Of a DNA stretch of 64,000 nt, positions 41,593 through 55,000 are shown in pieces; position 1 is the first letter of the stretch, and each line of letters begins with the position of its first letter. The stretch covers positions 3,100,001 through 3,164,000 of the forward strand of contig NW_025408669.1 in assembly GCF_020360975.1 (NCBI RefSeq), read 5' to 3'. The translations under genes were made by a program, and so were the position numbers. This DNA is from Hirsutella rhossiliensis (Eukaryota > Ascomycota > Sordariomycetes > Hypocreales > Ophiocordycipitaceae). The notes under the pieces were generated by a model. The model was not told the DNA's origin, searched no databases, and saw only the letters and a program-made list of their open reading frames with translations.

Positions 41593-44500
41593 TTGACTCT
41601 TCAGCGTCGCCATCCGACCGACGCAAAGCTTCCTCGACAGTCCTCTCGCTTAGCACCTCCAGCCTGGCCTGCGCGGCGGTCATCTCTTCGGGGACTCGGT
41701 TGCCCACCAAGTCTCTCCCGCACCTTGGACACGAGCGTGATGCCGTCTAGCGTTCGACAGCGCGATAGCTGCACATATAAGCTGTACGGGTCGCATTGCG
41801 AGGGCACGGCCCTTCCATCGACTTTCGTCGTCCGTGTCCCCGCAGCTCCAGGGCCACGCGCTCTGCGTTCTGCCCTGCACCTTGTAGTCCGTGCAGGCGA
41901 AGGCTGCTGCGCACGGCAATCCCTTCCGGCTGACGTCGTTCTGCTGCCACGGCCGCTTTCGTTGGCAGTGTATCCTGACGCTCATCGGCGTTAACAAGAT
42001 CGTGCCCGGCGGCATCCCGACGAAGTGGAGGTCCTTTGTCGTCGCCGATTCCAGTAATATCCCCGCCGGCGGCCGAAGTGGATCGTCATGTCGGACGAGA
42101 TTCGATGCCCTGGGGACGCCTTGTCGACAATGACCTCCACCGCCGAGTAGCCGGCGCCGTTCACCAGCTTCAGCCCCTGATGGGTGTTGTGGTTCACGAC
42201 GACCGGCATCCCGGCCACGAACATGAAGACGGCCGGCACGGGGATCGCGCTATCGTCGCCTTGATTGAGTACCATGATCGCTTCTTCCTCGGTCGGCAGG
42301 CCCTCCTTCCACTTGTGCTCGGAGATGAAGATGCGCATCGTCGACCGCTGCTGGACCCGGAACGCCAAGCTTGCCTCCATGTTTAGGTTCCACCGATTCC
42401 TGTTCAGCGGCGTCACCACGGTGATGCCAGTCTCCCAAGGGATCCGCCTGCCCTCGCGGTAGCACCTTGAGTTGAGGAGGTCCAGATCCGTGCGGTCCTG
42501 CACACCCTGCCGGATCCGCTTCAGCAGCCCCTGCAATTCCGGATCACCGGCGGCGCGCATTTGCTCGTTCAACATGACGACCGTCGTGAATCTCTTCCAC
42601 AGCGCGTGCGCTTTGTCGTGCTGGTGCCGCTGCTCGGCCTTGAACGAGTTGTCTACGTCCCACGAGATGGCCGCGCTCGGCAGGACGATCGACCTCTCTT
42701 GGACCGGCCGGAACTGCTGAAAGTCTCCGCAGAAGAGGACGATGGGGATCCCCGAAATCTTTCTGCGATCCGCGAAGCCGACAGAGTCGCTCGTTTATGG
42801 CGTGCAGCGTCCGCGCTCCGAGCATGCTCACCTCGTCGATGACAAGCACGTCCTTCTCCTGCCAGTCCATCCGAGACTGGCCGTGGATGAACCGCTCCGC
42901 CCGTTTTGTCAGCCGCACCCCGTCAAGGTCCTTGGCTGTGTTCGCGCCGCCCGCCCTTGGTCTTTAGTGAACCCGCAGGCGGGTGGATCGTGATGCCGTT
43001 GATCTGCGCCGCGGCAGTCCTGACGTCGCCGTGATCAGCAGACGATTCGAAAGGCTCTTCCCACTGAACAGCTCGACGAGTGCCCCAATGATCCGCGACT
43101 TGCCGGTGCCCCCTCGCCGCCGACGAACTGGCAGAGCTGGCCGGCATCGCCCTATTCGTTTGTCGCATCAAATCGAGCTGGCGGCATATTATTAGGAAAG
43201 CGATCGACTGCCTCTTGTTCAGCGTTAGCCGTGTTGACAACTCCTTGCCCGCCGCGAAGAAGGAGGTCGATGGGCCAAGCTGGACGCGCATTCCCGCTTC
43301 TGCGTCGCTAGCCGTCTCGTCGGAGTCGGCTGTCGTCATTTCGACGTCGTCCTCCCGAAGCCGGTCATCACCCTCCGCAACGCAGCTCGGCGATCGCTTT
43401 CCCGGACTGCGACTGTGGTTTGTACGCCTTGGATCATTCTCTCCTTTCCTCGACGCACTTATCTGCTGCGACTTGATAGCCTTGACCTGATCCTGCGGCG
43501 GTAGTGCGGCCCCGGAAAATACCCGCCCTGGCATGCTTATGCACCTCAACCCTTGTTCGGGAATCGCGATGGCCTCGAGCTCGGCCGTTGAGCAGAGCGC
43601 CGATTGCTGGAATCGACAGAGCTGCCGCATCATTGCCATGAGCTCCGGCGACTTGGCCGTCACCTGATTCGTGCCCACTGCGCCTCGGACGACGTCGATC
43701 AGGCGCGTTGCGTCTCCGATGTTGTTGGACCGATACGTCGCTGCAAATTCTGCGCCCGCCTCGCCTGTCTCGCCCTCCTCGACGTGGGCGACCGTGGAAT
43801 CGCCATCGCCGGATGAGGCCGCCCATTGCTTGGCGTCGCGCTTTGCGTCTTCGGCTGATCGTCGAAGCAGCTGCACGTTGTCGACGAGACATGATATTCT
43901 CGGGGCCAGCGCCTCGCGCCCGCTCCCAGATGCTATTGATCTCACCTGTTTCTTCGCACAGAAAGGACTCCCACGGCACAAATAGCGCAAGATGCTGCAC
44001 GGCTGCCCTTTAAGGGGAGGGGAGGTTAGCCACTCTGATGATGCCTGCCGGCAGGGCGGTTGCTATACACACCTCCGGTGGCACGACTCCTCGTCGTCGT
44101 TGTGGCCGAAGTCCTTGCTCAGGTAGCCATCGAGGCAGACGGTAGCATGCTTGCCCGGCCGCCTGAGCACCTGGACCCAGCGTCTCCTGGCGCCCATCCA
44201 TCCTCGAAGGGCACCTCCCCAGGCCGCACAGCTCTCATCCTTACTGGTGCGTTTTAGTCTAACGACCGATATGTAGTCGTATAAGCATAGCCCTCGCAGG
44301 AGCTCTCCCGGTGCTGGTACGCCTCAACGTGGGAGATCCTCAGGCCTGCTTCTTCGACAACGACCGACTCATCCAGAGTATCATCTATGGCCGCCGCGCC
44401 ACTTGCTCGTCGGAGATACGGCCACCGTCGAAAGACTTCCCAGTACAGCAGAGATGTGTTCAGGTACGCCCAGGCGCTGCTGTTGGTGAACTCGGCCGGA

Positions 44501-47500
44501 TATCCAAGAAGATGAGCGACGACCTCGACCTGAGATAGCGGACGCTCCGTGAACACACGATTCGCCACCCTCATCAAGAACTGTCGCGTCCTGTTCCCTT
44601 GGCGTCGTCATCGCCAACAGCACCTCCACCGTCGTCCTGTCCTCCGTTGGCCGTGCCGTCACCCGTTGAGGCGGCCAGGAGATCGGCCGCGGCCGCCACA
44701 CGCTTCCACACCGGGTCCTCCACCTTCGTCGCGTAGTTCGTGACATAATACATAAGGGCCATGGTCTTGCGCTGCGTCGCAATGAAGGAAATGTCGTGGT
44801 TGTGCCGGAGCCCAACAGCGATAGCCTTGTTCCATCGATTGACCATGCTGTGAGTCCTCCGGATCTGCAACACCCCGTCTGCCGTGATGGCGGTCTTGTC
44901 GACCAACCTCCATGGAGACTTAAACCGGCATAGATTCCTTTCCGCGCTCCTTTGCCCAAGGAATACTTGACACAGGTCGGGCTATGCGTGTGAACCTGTG
45001 TAGCGCCGGCACAGAAGTTGGCCTCCTCGTCAAATGCGGCCGAAAACTGCTCGGTGTTGTCCAGCAGGGAGGAAATATCGGACGTCACAGATCGCTCCGC
45101 TTGCACGGCGCAGAACCCTTCCTGATCCAGATCCTATCTTGCACGTCAGCCTGGCCCCGTTTGTCCATCGGACGAGCAATTCAGGTTCTCAGTGACACGT
45201 CTTAGCTATTCTTACCTCGGAGAAGACACTATCGACGTATCGTATGATTCGCTCGCGATACGCCGCCTGATCCTCCCCGTGGATGTCGGCAAGCATCGAG
45301 CTGAGATGCGCGTTTCCGTGCAACCAGAGCAAGCCGTGAACATGAAGCGCCCTCGTTCGTTGGTCTCCACAGCGCCATAGTACTTGCCGATGCGCCCGAA
45401 TACCGACTCTTCTCCGACCTTCACGTAATGATCGAAGAACAGCTTCATCTCCCGGTGGAAGAATACGGCGGCGCTCATCGGATCGGACATGGCCAGCCTT
45501 GTCCGCTTGTACGCACTCCCAAGGCCTTCTAGGAACTCCTCGGCCGCGCCGGGATCGCGTGTCCGATATGCCGCCAGTCGCAGCTTCACCGGGTTCGTAA
45601 TGTCGTTTGGGTTGATGGTGAACCAGATGGCCGGAACGCCGTAGCCAACGATGAGCGACTGGATTTTCCGCCGCATATTGAGCCGAACCTCTCGACATGG
45701 GTTGCCGGTGGCCGTACAGCGAGAGGCTCCTGAGAAGCTCCTTCACGCCCTCATCGGTCGTCTTGCCCGAGCTCTCCAACTCGACCCTCGCCGCCGCTAA
45801 CCTTTGCGCGGTCATCGAGCGGGCAACGCGCTCGACCTTGCCGAAGTCCTTCCTCGCCACACTCAGCATGCTGACGCGGCGGTTCCTCGACCGCACCCCC
45901 ATGTTGAAGACGAGAAATGCAAATATGTGGTGCAACGCAAACCGGCCACCATGGCGCCGGAGCACGATGTCGGCCCAAATCCGGAGGTTCAAGCTTCGGG
46001 AGGATACGATGTCTCCGCTGCCGCCCCTCCCTCAGCAGCTCTCCCGGCGCCTCGCAAGTTGGAAAGGCCTTCCCCGCCTCGGCTATGGCCTCTTCGGCCA
46101 GCCTTGGTCCCCCAACGCCAAATGGGAACAGGGTCGGGAACGTTCTGGCGAAGAAGGACGTCTCAAAGGAGTCGGCAAACTCATCCCCCCGCGAGACTCG
46201 AATGTATGGCTCACTGCCATCGTCGCCACGCCCTCGACCCCACCGAGGATCCGACCCACGTTCTCGGCCCGCGCGGCCGTCGTCGGCACCTGCGCCAACA
46301 GCGTCACAGGCAAACCGCAGCTTCTCGACATCCGCCACGTCTGGCGGTCCGTCCAGCAAACATGCCGGAAGACGTCACCTCGTTGATTGGTCGAACGTTC
46401 TGATCGGGGCTAGCACCAACTCCATCACGACCCGCGCCTTCTTCGTTGGGCCCGTGCCCTTCAGCCTCGCCTCCCGTTTCCTGCCTTTGGTTGAGCAGAG
46501 CGAAGAGTTCCTCGATCTCCACCGACCCCTCGTCGTCCATGGCGCGCTCCGTGGGCGGCACAACGTGCGCCGTCCGCGTTTTCTCCCATGCGGACGGCTC
46601 GTTCCGCTCCATGCGATCATACACCAAGGCCGGCACCCCGTCTATCGGGTCTCCCAACTCTCCATCTCCGCCACGTCGATCTCGATCTCGGCGTAGTGGG
46701 GTTGCTCCTCTTCAGCCAAACAAGAGCCCTCTCGACGACCCGCCGCCTCACCGACAAGAGACTCGACAGGTCGCTCGGTGCCGGCTTCTCCACGCCCTGC
46801 CACGAAACGTGGATCTCGTCCAGTGCTTGCAAAGGGGTGCGGAGCACCTTGGTCGCCAGCTCCTGCACGTTGTTGGGAAACACTGTGATGTGGCCCTTGA
46901 CGTGCCTCGGATACCTCACGGCCTGCCTCTGCCCGCCCGGAATGCTATATCTCGTGACAAACCCATAGCAGGAGTTGAGCGAGACGAGCTTCTCTTCGAC
47001 CAGCGTGAGTCCCTTGAGCTCGTCAGGAACATGTGCTCACAGCCAAGGCGAGTGTGAAGATGGACCGCCGGCGACAGACTCCCGCGCGCCAGGCATCGGG
47101 CACACTCCGCACACACCGACACGGGCTCGCCTTCGGGAAAGCAGCTCCGGCATGAAAATGGTGAGCGGCCGCCCTCTGGCACGCAGCTTGACAGCCATTG
47201 ATCCCATCTGATCTCCTCAGCTCTTTTCTCGTACGCTTGCGGTAGCTGTCATGCAGGTCCGTATCGGCAACGTGCTCGCATCGTGGAACGCCTGATAAAA
47301 ATCCCGCACCGTCGACACCTTCCTGTCGTGCGGTATTGGCGTACACCACGTCTGATCGTTAGACAGCCTCTCCTTCATGGCGAAGTCTTCCTCCAAAAAA
47401 CGCAGCACACTCGCCAGGTCTTCGGCCCGCAGCTCCCGACTCCTCTGCCTTCCGATTCCACTCCGAATCTGTTTTCTCGGGCGCTCGTCCGGACCAGGAA

Positions 47501-48570
47501 GACGTTTTCTCTTCTCCCGCCTCCGGGGCCGCCTCCGGGCCGCCTCCGATCCATGATTTCTTCTCTCCGTGGCTGATTCGCTTCTTCGCAAGCCGTCGGA
47601 TGCGGCAGCTTTGGCGACGACTGCCCGACTACGTGCGCATCCCTGACACGCCATCCGGCCCTTTGCACTGGACAGGCACCGGGCCGTGCTGGCGAACGTT
47701 TTCCACGCCGAACCTTGACCTCAGTCCTTGCCCTTTCCAGCACTCTCCTCGTTCTTGCTGCCGATCAAACTGCACGGGCTCCCCAGCCGCCACCCGCGAT
47801 GAGCCGCCCACCTCCCTTTGCTGCAGCCTCCGCCCGCTCAGCGAAGCGTCCGCTGGCTCTGCCGCGGCGTCGCCCACCCCCACAGGAGACGGCCCCGGAT
47901 GCTGCGCCGTACCTGCTGCGTTGGAGACACCCCTGCGGCCTGGTACTCCCTTTACCCGCCAACTCCGTCCCCGACGGCGCTTGGGCAAACCAGACGCAAT
48001 CGCTGCTGCTAATTGCCCGTTTTCTTTTAAGTTGTCGAATACCGGTTCCCTAGGCTGGATGGATCGAAGCTTCGGTACCTCCTTCGAATGAACACTCGGG
48101 ACATCGCCCGCCGCCGCCGTAACACGTTGCTCCTCATCTTCAGGATCTCCCTCCTGAGGCAGAAAGTGCCGATGAGGGAGCGGACGATCAGAGTCCGCTA
48201 CCCCCATATCTCCACGTTCCCTAGGCAACAGGGGCCTCGGAAGCTGACCCGGTGACTGATGTTGCGCGGAACTTCCGCTGCTAACCATATTATGGAACTT
48301 CCGTGCTCTGTTTGACCGCAAACCGCCTCGCGGCGGTCTTCTCGGCAACGACCTCGCAATTGCTTCTGCGTGCTGTCTCCATGCGGTGTCTTCAACCACA
48401 GGTTTCCTAGGCTGAATCGGCCGGAACGTTGATGCCGCATTCGCCCGTGATTCGTATCTTCGTAACCGTCCCAGGCTCTCCCCGTGCTCTGCGGCCCTCT
48501 CAGAAGCTGCCACCACATCTACACCGGCTCCTGTCGCACCATCTCCGAGCCCCGAACCCGACCCGCTCAC
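41593..48570 (-). pseudogene. Helitron B Rep/Pif1-helicase protein, frameshifted
   Basis: Same domain order as A. IQP-type N-terminal motif (RPIQPRKPVVEDTAW, 48.4 kb), Cys-rich N domain (46.9-47.3), GVPAIWFTINPNDITNPVK (45.6), intact HUH ALHVHGLLWLHG at about 45.34 kb, intron with GTAAGAATAG donor (about 45.21), IHTHSPT-type motif HTHSPTCVKYSLG, MALMYYVTNYATK (44.76), second intron with GTGTGT donor and GGCTAAC near 44.03-44.07, VPWESFLCEE, helicase DEVSM (42.85) and PLNRNRWNLNMEASLAF (42.4). Walker A at about 43.11 kb has a 1-nt deletion in GGEG. At least ten frame changes; not functional. Confidence 0.87.
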
Positions 48571-49149
48571 GTTCTCACCTCTTCTCCATCCCCGACTGAC
48601 AACGAACAGGCTTCAGGGTGAGCAACCGCCTCGCTTAACTTCACTGCAGGACTGTCCGCCATGCTGCTGCCTCCTCGACGTCGACTGCCGTAAATTGGCA
48701 ACAGGCTATAAAGCTTTGGCTCCGGAGCACCTCCACTTGGACAGTCTCGCTTGTTGACGACGCTACTTCTCCCGAATGGGAAGCTCCTAACCATCACTTC
48801 CTCATGGCCGTGGCGTTTCTTCCTTATAGCTTCCTATAAAATGCTTCCCTATGGTACCGAGGCGATGCAATACTACCCTCTATATTCCCCGTTACCATGC
48901 CTATCTATGTGCGTCCACCGTCCCGGCCTCGCCTGGTCTCCACGTGCGACCTGCTACCCCGGCTTTGCCAAAGCGACCCTTCCATCGCCGTGCTCTCTTT
49001 TGCGCACTCCAGCGAATCCTGGCCACTGCCGACCTCCGGCACATGGAGATGGCCGCGACAACCGCCTGCCGCACACTTCAAACCATACTCTTCAGCCCTT
49101 CCAACACCATCCTACCAACCTTGCGCATCAGTTCACCATCAATACCCGC

Positions 49150-49310
49150 CAATCCGCCTCGTCGAGCAACAGCCACAAGGCTGCCGGCGATAACATGTCC
49201 ATGACGTCCTCATGCAGCCGGACTACCCTTCTAGATTTGCTCCTCGCCAGCACCAATGTCGCATCAACGGCCTTAATGCTAAAGCGATAGCCAGGACCCC
49301 TGCCTGTCCT
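49150..49310 (+). pseudogene. partial, degraded duplicate of the accessory gene 5' end (Helitron B)
   Basis: Reading the shifting frames gives SASSSNSHKAAGDNMSM and QPDYPSRFAPRQHQCRINGL followed by NAKAIAR, matching ADMSMMAFVQPGCPSRFAYQ and NAETLAR of the full gene 0.8 kb downstream. The rest of the gene is not duplicated recognisably. The same arrangement is in Helitron C (59230-59390). Confidence 0.65.
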
Positions 49311-49958
49311 CTTGTAGTCGCTAGCCACCGGAGTCTCGACTTGCAAACCCTCTTGGAAAGTTCTCGTGACCAACTCGCATCCTCCTCCTCAGGTCGACCC
49401 ATATATCCGACTTCACCGTGTCCCAATAGTAGACTCGACACGGTCGGCACCCGCCTCGCTCAGCCGCACGCAATGCCCATCCAACTACCGACGACCGTCA
49501 AAAGGAGTCCTGCAATACTACCATAACCTCTTTCTTTCCTTCACTCTCATTCGTTATTGCCCCTTTGCTATCTACTCCATGCAACGATGACACCAAAGGA
49601 CTACTGGACTTTCTTTCTCCGCAGTCTTACCCACACTAACCTTACCGTTCGCCGACCTCCAACTTCTCGCAACATAGCCATCACCCCTACTCAACTTCCA
49701 ACCCCCGGCTCCCTACTTCACTCACGACCACAGAACCAGATGGTCGAGACTGCTCGAGAACCTCGCCAGCTCATTCCCGCATACCCCCGCTTCTGATCTA
49801 TCACCTAGGTAGCATTCACTGACTCTCAAGTCTCCCCGACCCGAGCCACGAGCCCTCTTTCGAGCAGCAAGAAAACCTGCTTTATAGGATGCCTACCTCT
49901 ACTCTGCCTAACCCCTCCTTTACACTTCCACGGTGACCACATCTGCCATGTTCTCACG

Positions 49959-51371
49959 ATGTCGGCCTCCCAGCTCAACGTCGATACCTCGTCCTCCCGC
50001 GGCAACCTCTTGACAGCCAGAAAATGCTGGCGCCGACATGTCCATGATGGCCTTTGTCCAGCCCGGCTGCCCGTCTAGGTTCGCCTACCAGAATGAGCAT
50101 CGTGTCAAAGGGCTCAACGCAGAAACCCTAGCGAGGGTCTTCCTTCCAACGCCCTCATGGCTGTCGACTCCAGAGTATGCAGCAATCCGGTCAGATCCTG
50201 ACAATCCATCGACCTGCATCTTCTTGAGCCTTAATATTTCCATATACAACCAACAGATAATCCCCTCGGAATGGACCGAGCAGTGGTTCTTTATGGTCGG
50301 CCGTGTTCATCCCTTTGCCCTGACGTGGAAATCGAGCGACGTGATAGCTTCGAGTCGGAGGATGACAACATTACAGAATACACCATCCCGGCTCTCATCG
50401 TCCGCGACCACAGCTACCAGCCGTAGGTGTATGCTCCAGACCTCCGTCACCACTACCATCTCTGACGATGGCCACAGAGTCATCCCTCGCACCCTCGGCT
50501 CGGCGGATGCCTTCCCAGCGATACAACCCATTGTCTCCTTCACGGGACCTGTCATCGGTTCCGGCCGCGACCTTCTGCATGGAAACTCGGCTGCGGCCCT
50601 TGACGACACCCAGCTGAGCTGTTGCGGCTTTGTCCAGCTCTCGACCTTTATCTGTCCTGGGATTCCGGGCAAAACACCCTTCAAGGGCTTTCATCCCTTT
50701 CAACTTTTCGTCATCTTCCCCATTCACGCCAATCCTTGGACCTCCTATGCAAGAAGATGACCGAGAGGCGCGATAGCCAGTTCCAGCCGAACGCTCTCCT
50801 CACCTGCACGGGCAAAATCGCCGGCTTACTCGATCACCAGATCATGACACATGCCCCGGCCTTCGAGCAAGACTATATCTTCATCGTCGTCCCCGATACA
50901 TGGACTTTCCTTGACAGGGCCATGTCCAACCAGGCTTCTGCGACACAGCTACTGCCGACGACACCCAAGGGCTCAGTCGGCAACCCTCGGACTATAGCGA
51001 TGCGTTGGCCAGGTTTACCTCTACCAAAAACGCAATGCCGCCCCAAGCGGCGCCTCCCACGCCGCCTGCATCTAGGTCAGTCGATCCCCTTATGATGACA
51101 TCAAAGCGGTCATTGCCCGATCCCGACCAAACCCCAACCAAGAGACCGCGACTTTCTCCAGAAATTTCCACCATAGTCGCCGCCTGTGATAGTCGAGGCC
51201 CCGCCAAATCCGACACTTCCTCCCTTCTGTCCCACGAAGACCGGAGACTCAGAGACGGACACCGAGCCAGTCAATCACCCAGCCACATCCGCCTCTGGCC
51301 CTATCAGACCTCCGGCGTCAATCTCTTCCCGACCGCACCGCGCCCGACATCCGCCCAAGAATATTCTGTAA
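49959..51371 (+). pseudogene. Helitron B accessory gene, frameshifted
   Basis: ATG 49959 (MSASQLNVDTSSS in C numbering; B has a shift before MSMMAFVQP at 50038). Blocks: QPGCPSRFAYQNEHRVKGLN, LARVFLPTPSWLSTPEY, NISIYNQQIIPSEWTEQWFF, VGRVHPFALTW, probable intron after SYQP (donor GTAGGT), GPVIGSGRDLLHGNSAAALD, CCGFVQLSTFICPGIPGK, ALLTCTGKIAGLLDHQIM, and DYIFIVVPDTWTFLD; S/P/D-rich tail ending KNIL. A 1-nt loss before the CKKMTERR block is shared with C, so it predates their separation. Function unknown. Confidence 0.68.
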
Positions 51372-52097
51372 AGCAACGAACGAAACAACACAACATGACA
51401 AGGAACATGTTTCATCATCCTCAAACTCAAGTGCGAAAGGCCCTAATGGGATATTTCCTTCTCCTCTTGCTCTCCTTTTCACAAAGACAATCCAGTCAAA
51501 ACTTCTCCAATATACTCCTTATTCTGTTTATATCCACCACTTATAGCACCTGTAAATCCTCAGAGCCTTCCACTCGCCCACACATGCATTACCCACCCAC
51601 AACTCTCTTCACCCCTGCCGCCTCTCCACGCCCTTTGCGCCTTTGCAAAGCAAAATCTCCCTGCAGCGGCCTAGGCTGCCTCTCTGACGCTCTGTCTCGA
51701 TTTCACTCACGATAATGCTCTACGTCTCTCGCCGGATCTCCATCTCATATCTCTTATCTCACTCTTCTTCCTGTCTTCCTCTCACTTCCCCTGTCTCCTA
51801 TCTCCTGTCGCCAACTCTCTCCTCTCCCCGACTTTCTCCTGTCGCCATCGCCAACTTTCGTTCCGAAAGGCCTCTTTGCGCGAGCCGCGGCTGGCGAGCC
51901 TTCCCCTCGTCTAACGTGCCCCGCAGACCCCGCCCTCTCCCCAAAAGTTCTCCGCCCCTTGATTGGTCCCTTGTGATTGGTCCTCCTTGCCTCCTCCTTG
52001 TTGGTCGCTGCCCTTCCCCCGGCTTCTGTTGCCTTTTCGCGTGCCTTATCCCACCACTGCCGACTCTTCCCGCCTGCCGAACTCTTCATCGCGTCAC

Positions 52098-55000
52098 CTA
52101 GCGCGGCCGCCTTGACTCTTCAGCATCACCGTCCAGCCAGCGCAACGCCTCCTCAACGGTCCTCTCGCTCAGTACCTCGAGCCTGGCCTGTGCGGCAGTC
52201 ATCTCCTCGGGGACCCGGTTGCCCACCAAGTCTCTGTCCCGCACCTTGGACACGAGCATGATGCCGTCTAGAGTTCGGCAGCGCGATAGCTGCACGTACA
52301 GGCCGTACGGGTCGCACTGCGAGGGCACCACCGTTCCATCCATCTTCGTCGTCCGTGTCCTCGCAGCTCGAGGGCCACGCGCTCCAGCGTTTTGCCCTGC
52401 ACCTTGTAGTCCGTGCACGCGAACGCTGCTGCGCACGGCAAACCCTTTCGGCTGACGTCGTTGCGTTGCCACGGCCTTTTCGCTGGCACTGTATCTTAAC
52501 GGTCATGGTGTCAACAAGATCGTGCCCGGCGGCATCCCGACGAAGTGGAGATATCTCGTCGTCTCCGATTCGAGAATGATCCCCGCCGGCGGCCCGAAGT
52601 GGATCGTCATATCGGCCGAGATCCGATGCCCCGGGTACGCCTTGTCGACAATGACCTCCACCGCCGAGTAGCTCGCGCCGTTCACTAGCTTCAGCCCCTG
52701 GTGGGTGTTGTGGTTCACGACGATGGGCATCCCGGCCACGAACATGAAGACGGCCGGCACCGGGATCGCGCTATCGTCGCCCTGGTTGAGTATCATGATC
52801 GCCTCTTCCTCCGTCGGCAGCTCCTCCTTCCACTTGTGCTCGGAGATGAAAATGCGCATCGTCGACCGCTGCTGGACCCGGAACGCCAGGCTCGCCTCCA
52901 TGTTCAGGTTCCACCGATTCCTATTGAGCGGCGTCACCACGGTGATGCCCGTCTCCCAAGGGATCCGCCTTCCTCCCGGTAGCACCTTGAGTTGAGGAGG
53001 TTTAGATCCGTCCGATCCTGCACGCCTAGACGGATCCGCTTCAGCAGCCTCTGCAGCTCCGGGTCGCCGGCGGCGCGCATCTGCTCGTCCAGCATGACGA
53101 CCGTCGTGAACCTCTTCCACAGTGCGTGCGCTTTGTCGTGCTGGTGACGCTGCTCGGCCTTGAACGAGTTGTCTACGTCCCACGAGATGGCCGCGCTAGG
53201 CAGGACGATCGACCTCTCTTGGACCGGCCGGAACTGCTGAAAATCTCCGCAGAAGAGGACGATGGGGATCCCCCCGAAATCTTGCCGCGATCCGCGAAGC
53301 CGGCGAAGCCGCTCGTTCACGGCGTGCAGCGTCCGCGCCCCGAGCATGCTCACCTCGTCGATGACGAGCACATCCTTCTCCTGCCAATCCATTCGAGACT
53401 GGCCGTGGATGAACCGCTCCGCCTGTTTCGGCAGCCGCACCCCGTCAAGGTCTTTGACCATGTTCGCGCCCCCCGCCCCTTGGTCTTTAGTGAACCCGCA
53501 GGCGGAGTGGATCGTGATGCCGTTGATCCGCGCCGCCGCAGTCCCCGACGTCGCCGTGATCAGCAGACGATTCGAAAGGCTCTTTTACTGAACAGCTCGA
53601 CGAGTGCCTCGATGATTCGCGACTTGCCGGTACCGCCCTCGCCACCGACGAACTGGCGCAGCTGGCAGGCATCGCCCCGTCGTTCTGCTGCATCAAATCG
53701 AGCTGGCGGCATATTATCAGAAAAGCGATGGACTGCCTCTTGTTCAGCGTCAGCCGTGTTGCCAACACCTTGCCCGCCGCGAGGAAGGAGGTTGATGGGC
53801 CAAACTGAACGTCCATTCCCGCCCCTGCGTCGATAGCGGTCTCGTCGGAGTCGGCCATCGTCATTTCGACCTCGTCCTCCCGAAACCGGTCATCACCCTT
53901 CGCAACGCTGCGCGGCGATCGCTTTCCCAGGCGGCGGGCGTGCTTTGTATCCCTTGGATCATCCTCTCTCTCCTTCGAGGCACTTACCTGCTGCGACTTG
54001 ATAGCCTTGACCTGATCCTGCGGCGGTAGTGCGGCCCCGGAAAATACCCGCCCTGGCATGCTTAACCGCCCCTCCCTCGTTCGATCAGCGCCGTGGCCTC
54101 GAGCTCGGCCGTCGAGCGCAGCGCCGATTGCTGAAACCGACAGAGCTGCTGTATCATTGCCATGAGCTCCGGCGACTTGGCCGTCACCTGATTCGCTCCC
54201 ACTGCACCTCGGACGACGTCGATGAGCCGCGTTGCGTCTCCGATGCTGTTGGGCTGATATGTCGCTGCAGACTCCGCGCCCGCCTCGCCTGCTCCACCCT
54301 CCTCGACGTGTGCGACCGTCGGGTCGCCATCGCCGGACGAGGCTGCCCATTGCTTGGCGTCGCGTTTTGCGTCTTCGGCGGATCGTCGAAGCAGCTGCAC
54401 GTTGTCGACGAGACATGATATTCTCGGGGCCATAGCGTCTCGAGCCCGCGCCCAGATGCTGTTGATCTCACCTGTTCCTTCGCCCAGGAAGGACTCCCAC
54501 GGCACGAACAGCGCAAGATGCTGCACGGCTGCCCTTCAGGGGGTGGGTTAGCCTCTCCGATAATGCCCGCTGACAGAGCAGTTGCCATACACACCTCCGG
54601 TAGCACGACTCGTCATCGTAGGTGAAGTCCTTGCTCAGGTAGCCGTCGAGGCAGACGGTAGCGTGCTTGCCCGGCCGCCTGAGCACCTGAACCCAGCGTC
54701 GTCCCGGCGCCCATCCATCCTCGAAAGACATCTCCCCGCCGCCCAGCTCTCGTCGTTGCCGATGCGTTTCAGTCTGACGATCGATATGTAGTCATACAGG
54801 CATAGGCCTTTCAGCAGCTCTCCCGGTGCTGGTACGCCTCGACGTGGGAGATTCTCAGGCCTTCTTCTTCGACGACGACCGACTCATCCAAGGTGTCATC
54901 CATAGCCGCAGCGCCACTGGCTTCTCGGAGATGCCGCCATCGCCGAAAGACTTCCCAGTACAGCAGAGAACAGTTCAGGTACGCCCACGCGCTGCTGTCG

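Larger units (their letters stand above)
41092..51910 (-). mobile_element. Helitron B (about 10.8 kb)
   Basis: Immediately follows A in the same orientation. The left (3') end has three copies of GCCTTGAGGAACG. The right (5') end near 51910 carries GCGAGCCTTCCCCTCGT, closely matching the right end of C at 61974-61991. Inside: frameshifted Rep-helicase (minus), a degenerate partial accessory copy and a longer accessory gene (plus). B and C are very similar in DNA; both are far from A. Confidence 0.75.

Noticed and set aside
48840..49800. Plus-strand frames of 100-300 codons in Helitrons B and C upstream of the accessory gene (also 58840-59760)
   Set aside because: Frames are not preserved between B and C, and similarity to the accessory gene appears in other frames, so the long reading is accidental.
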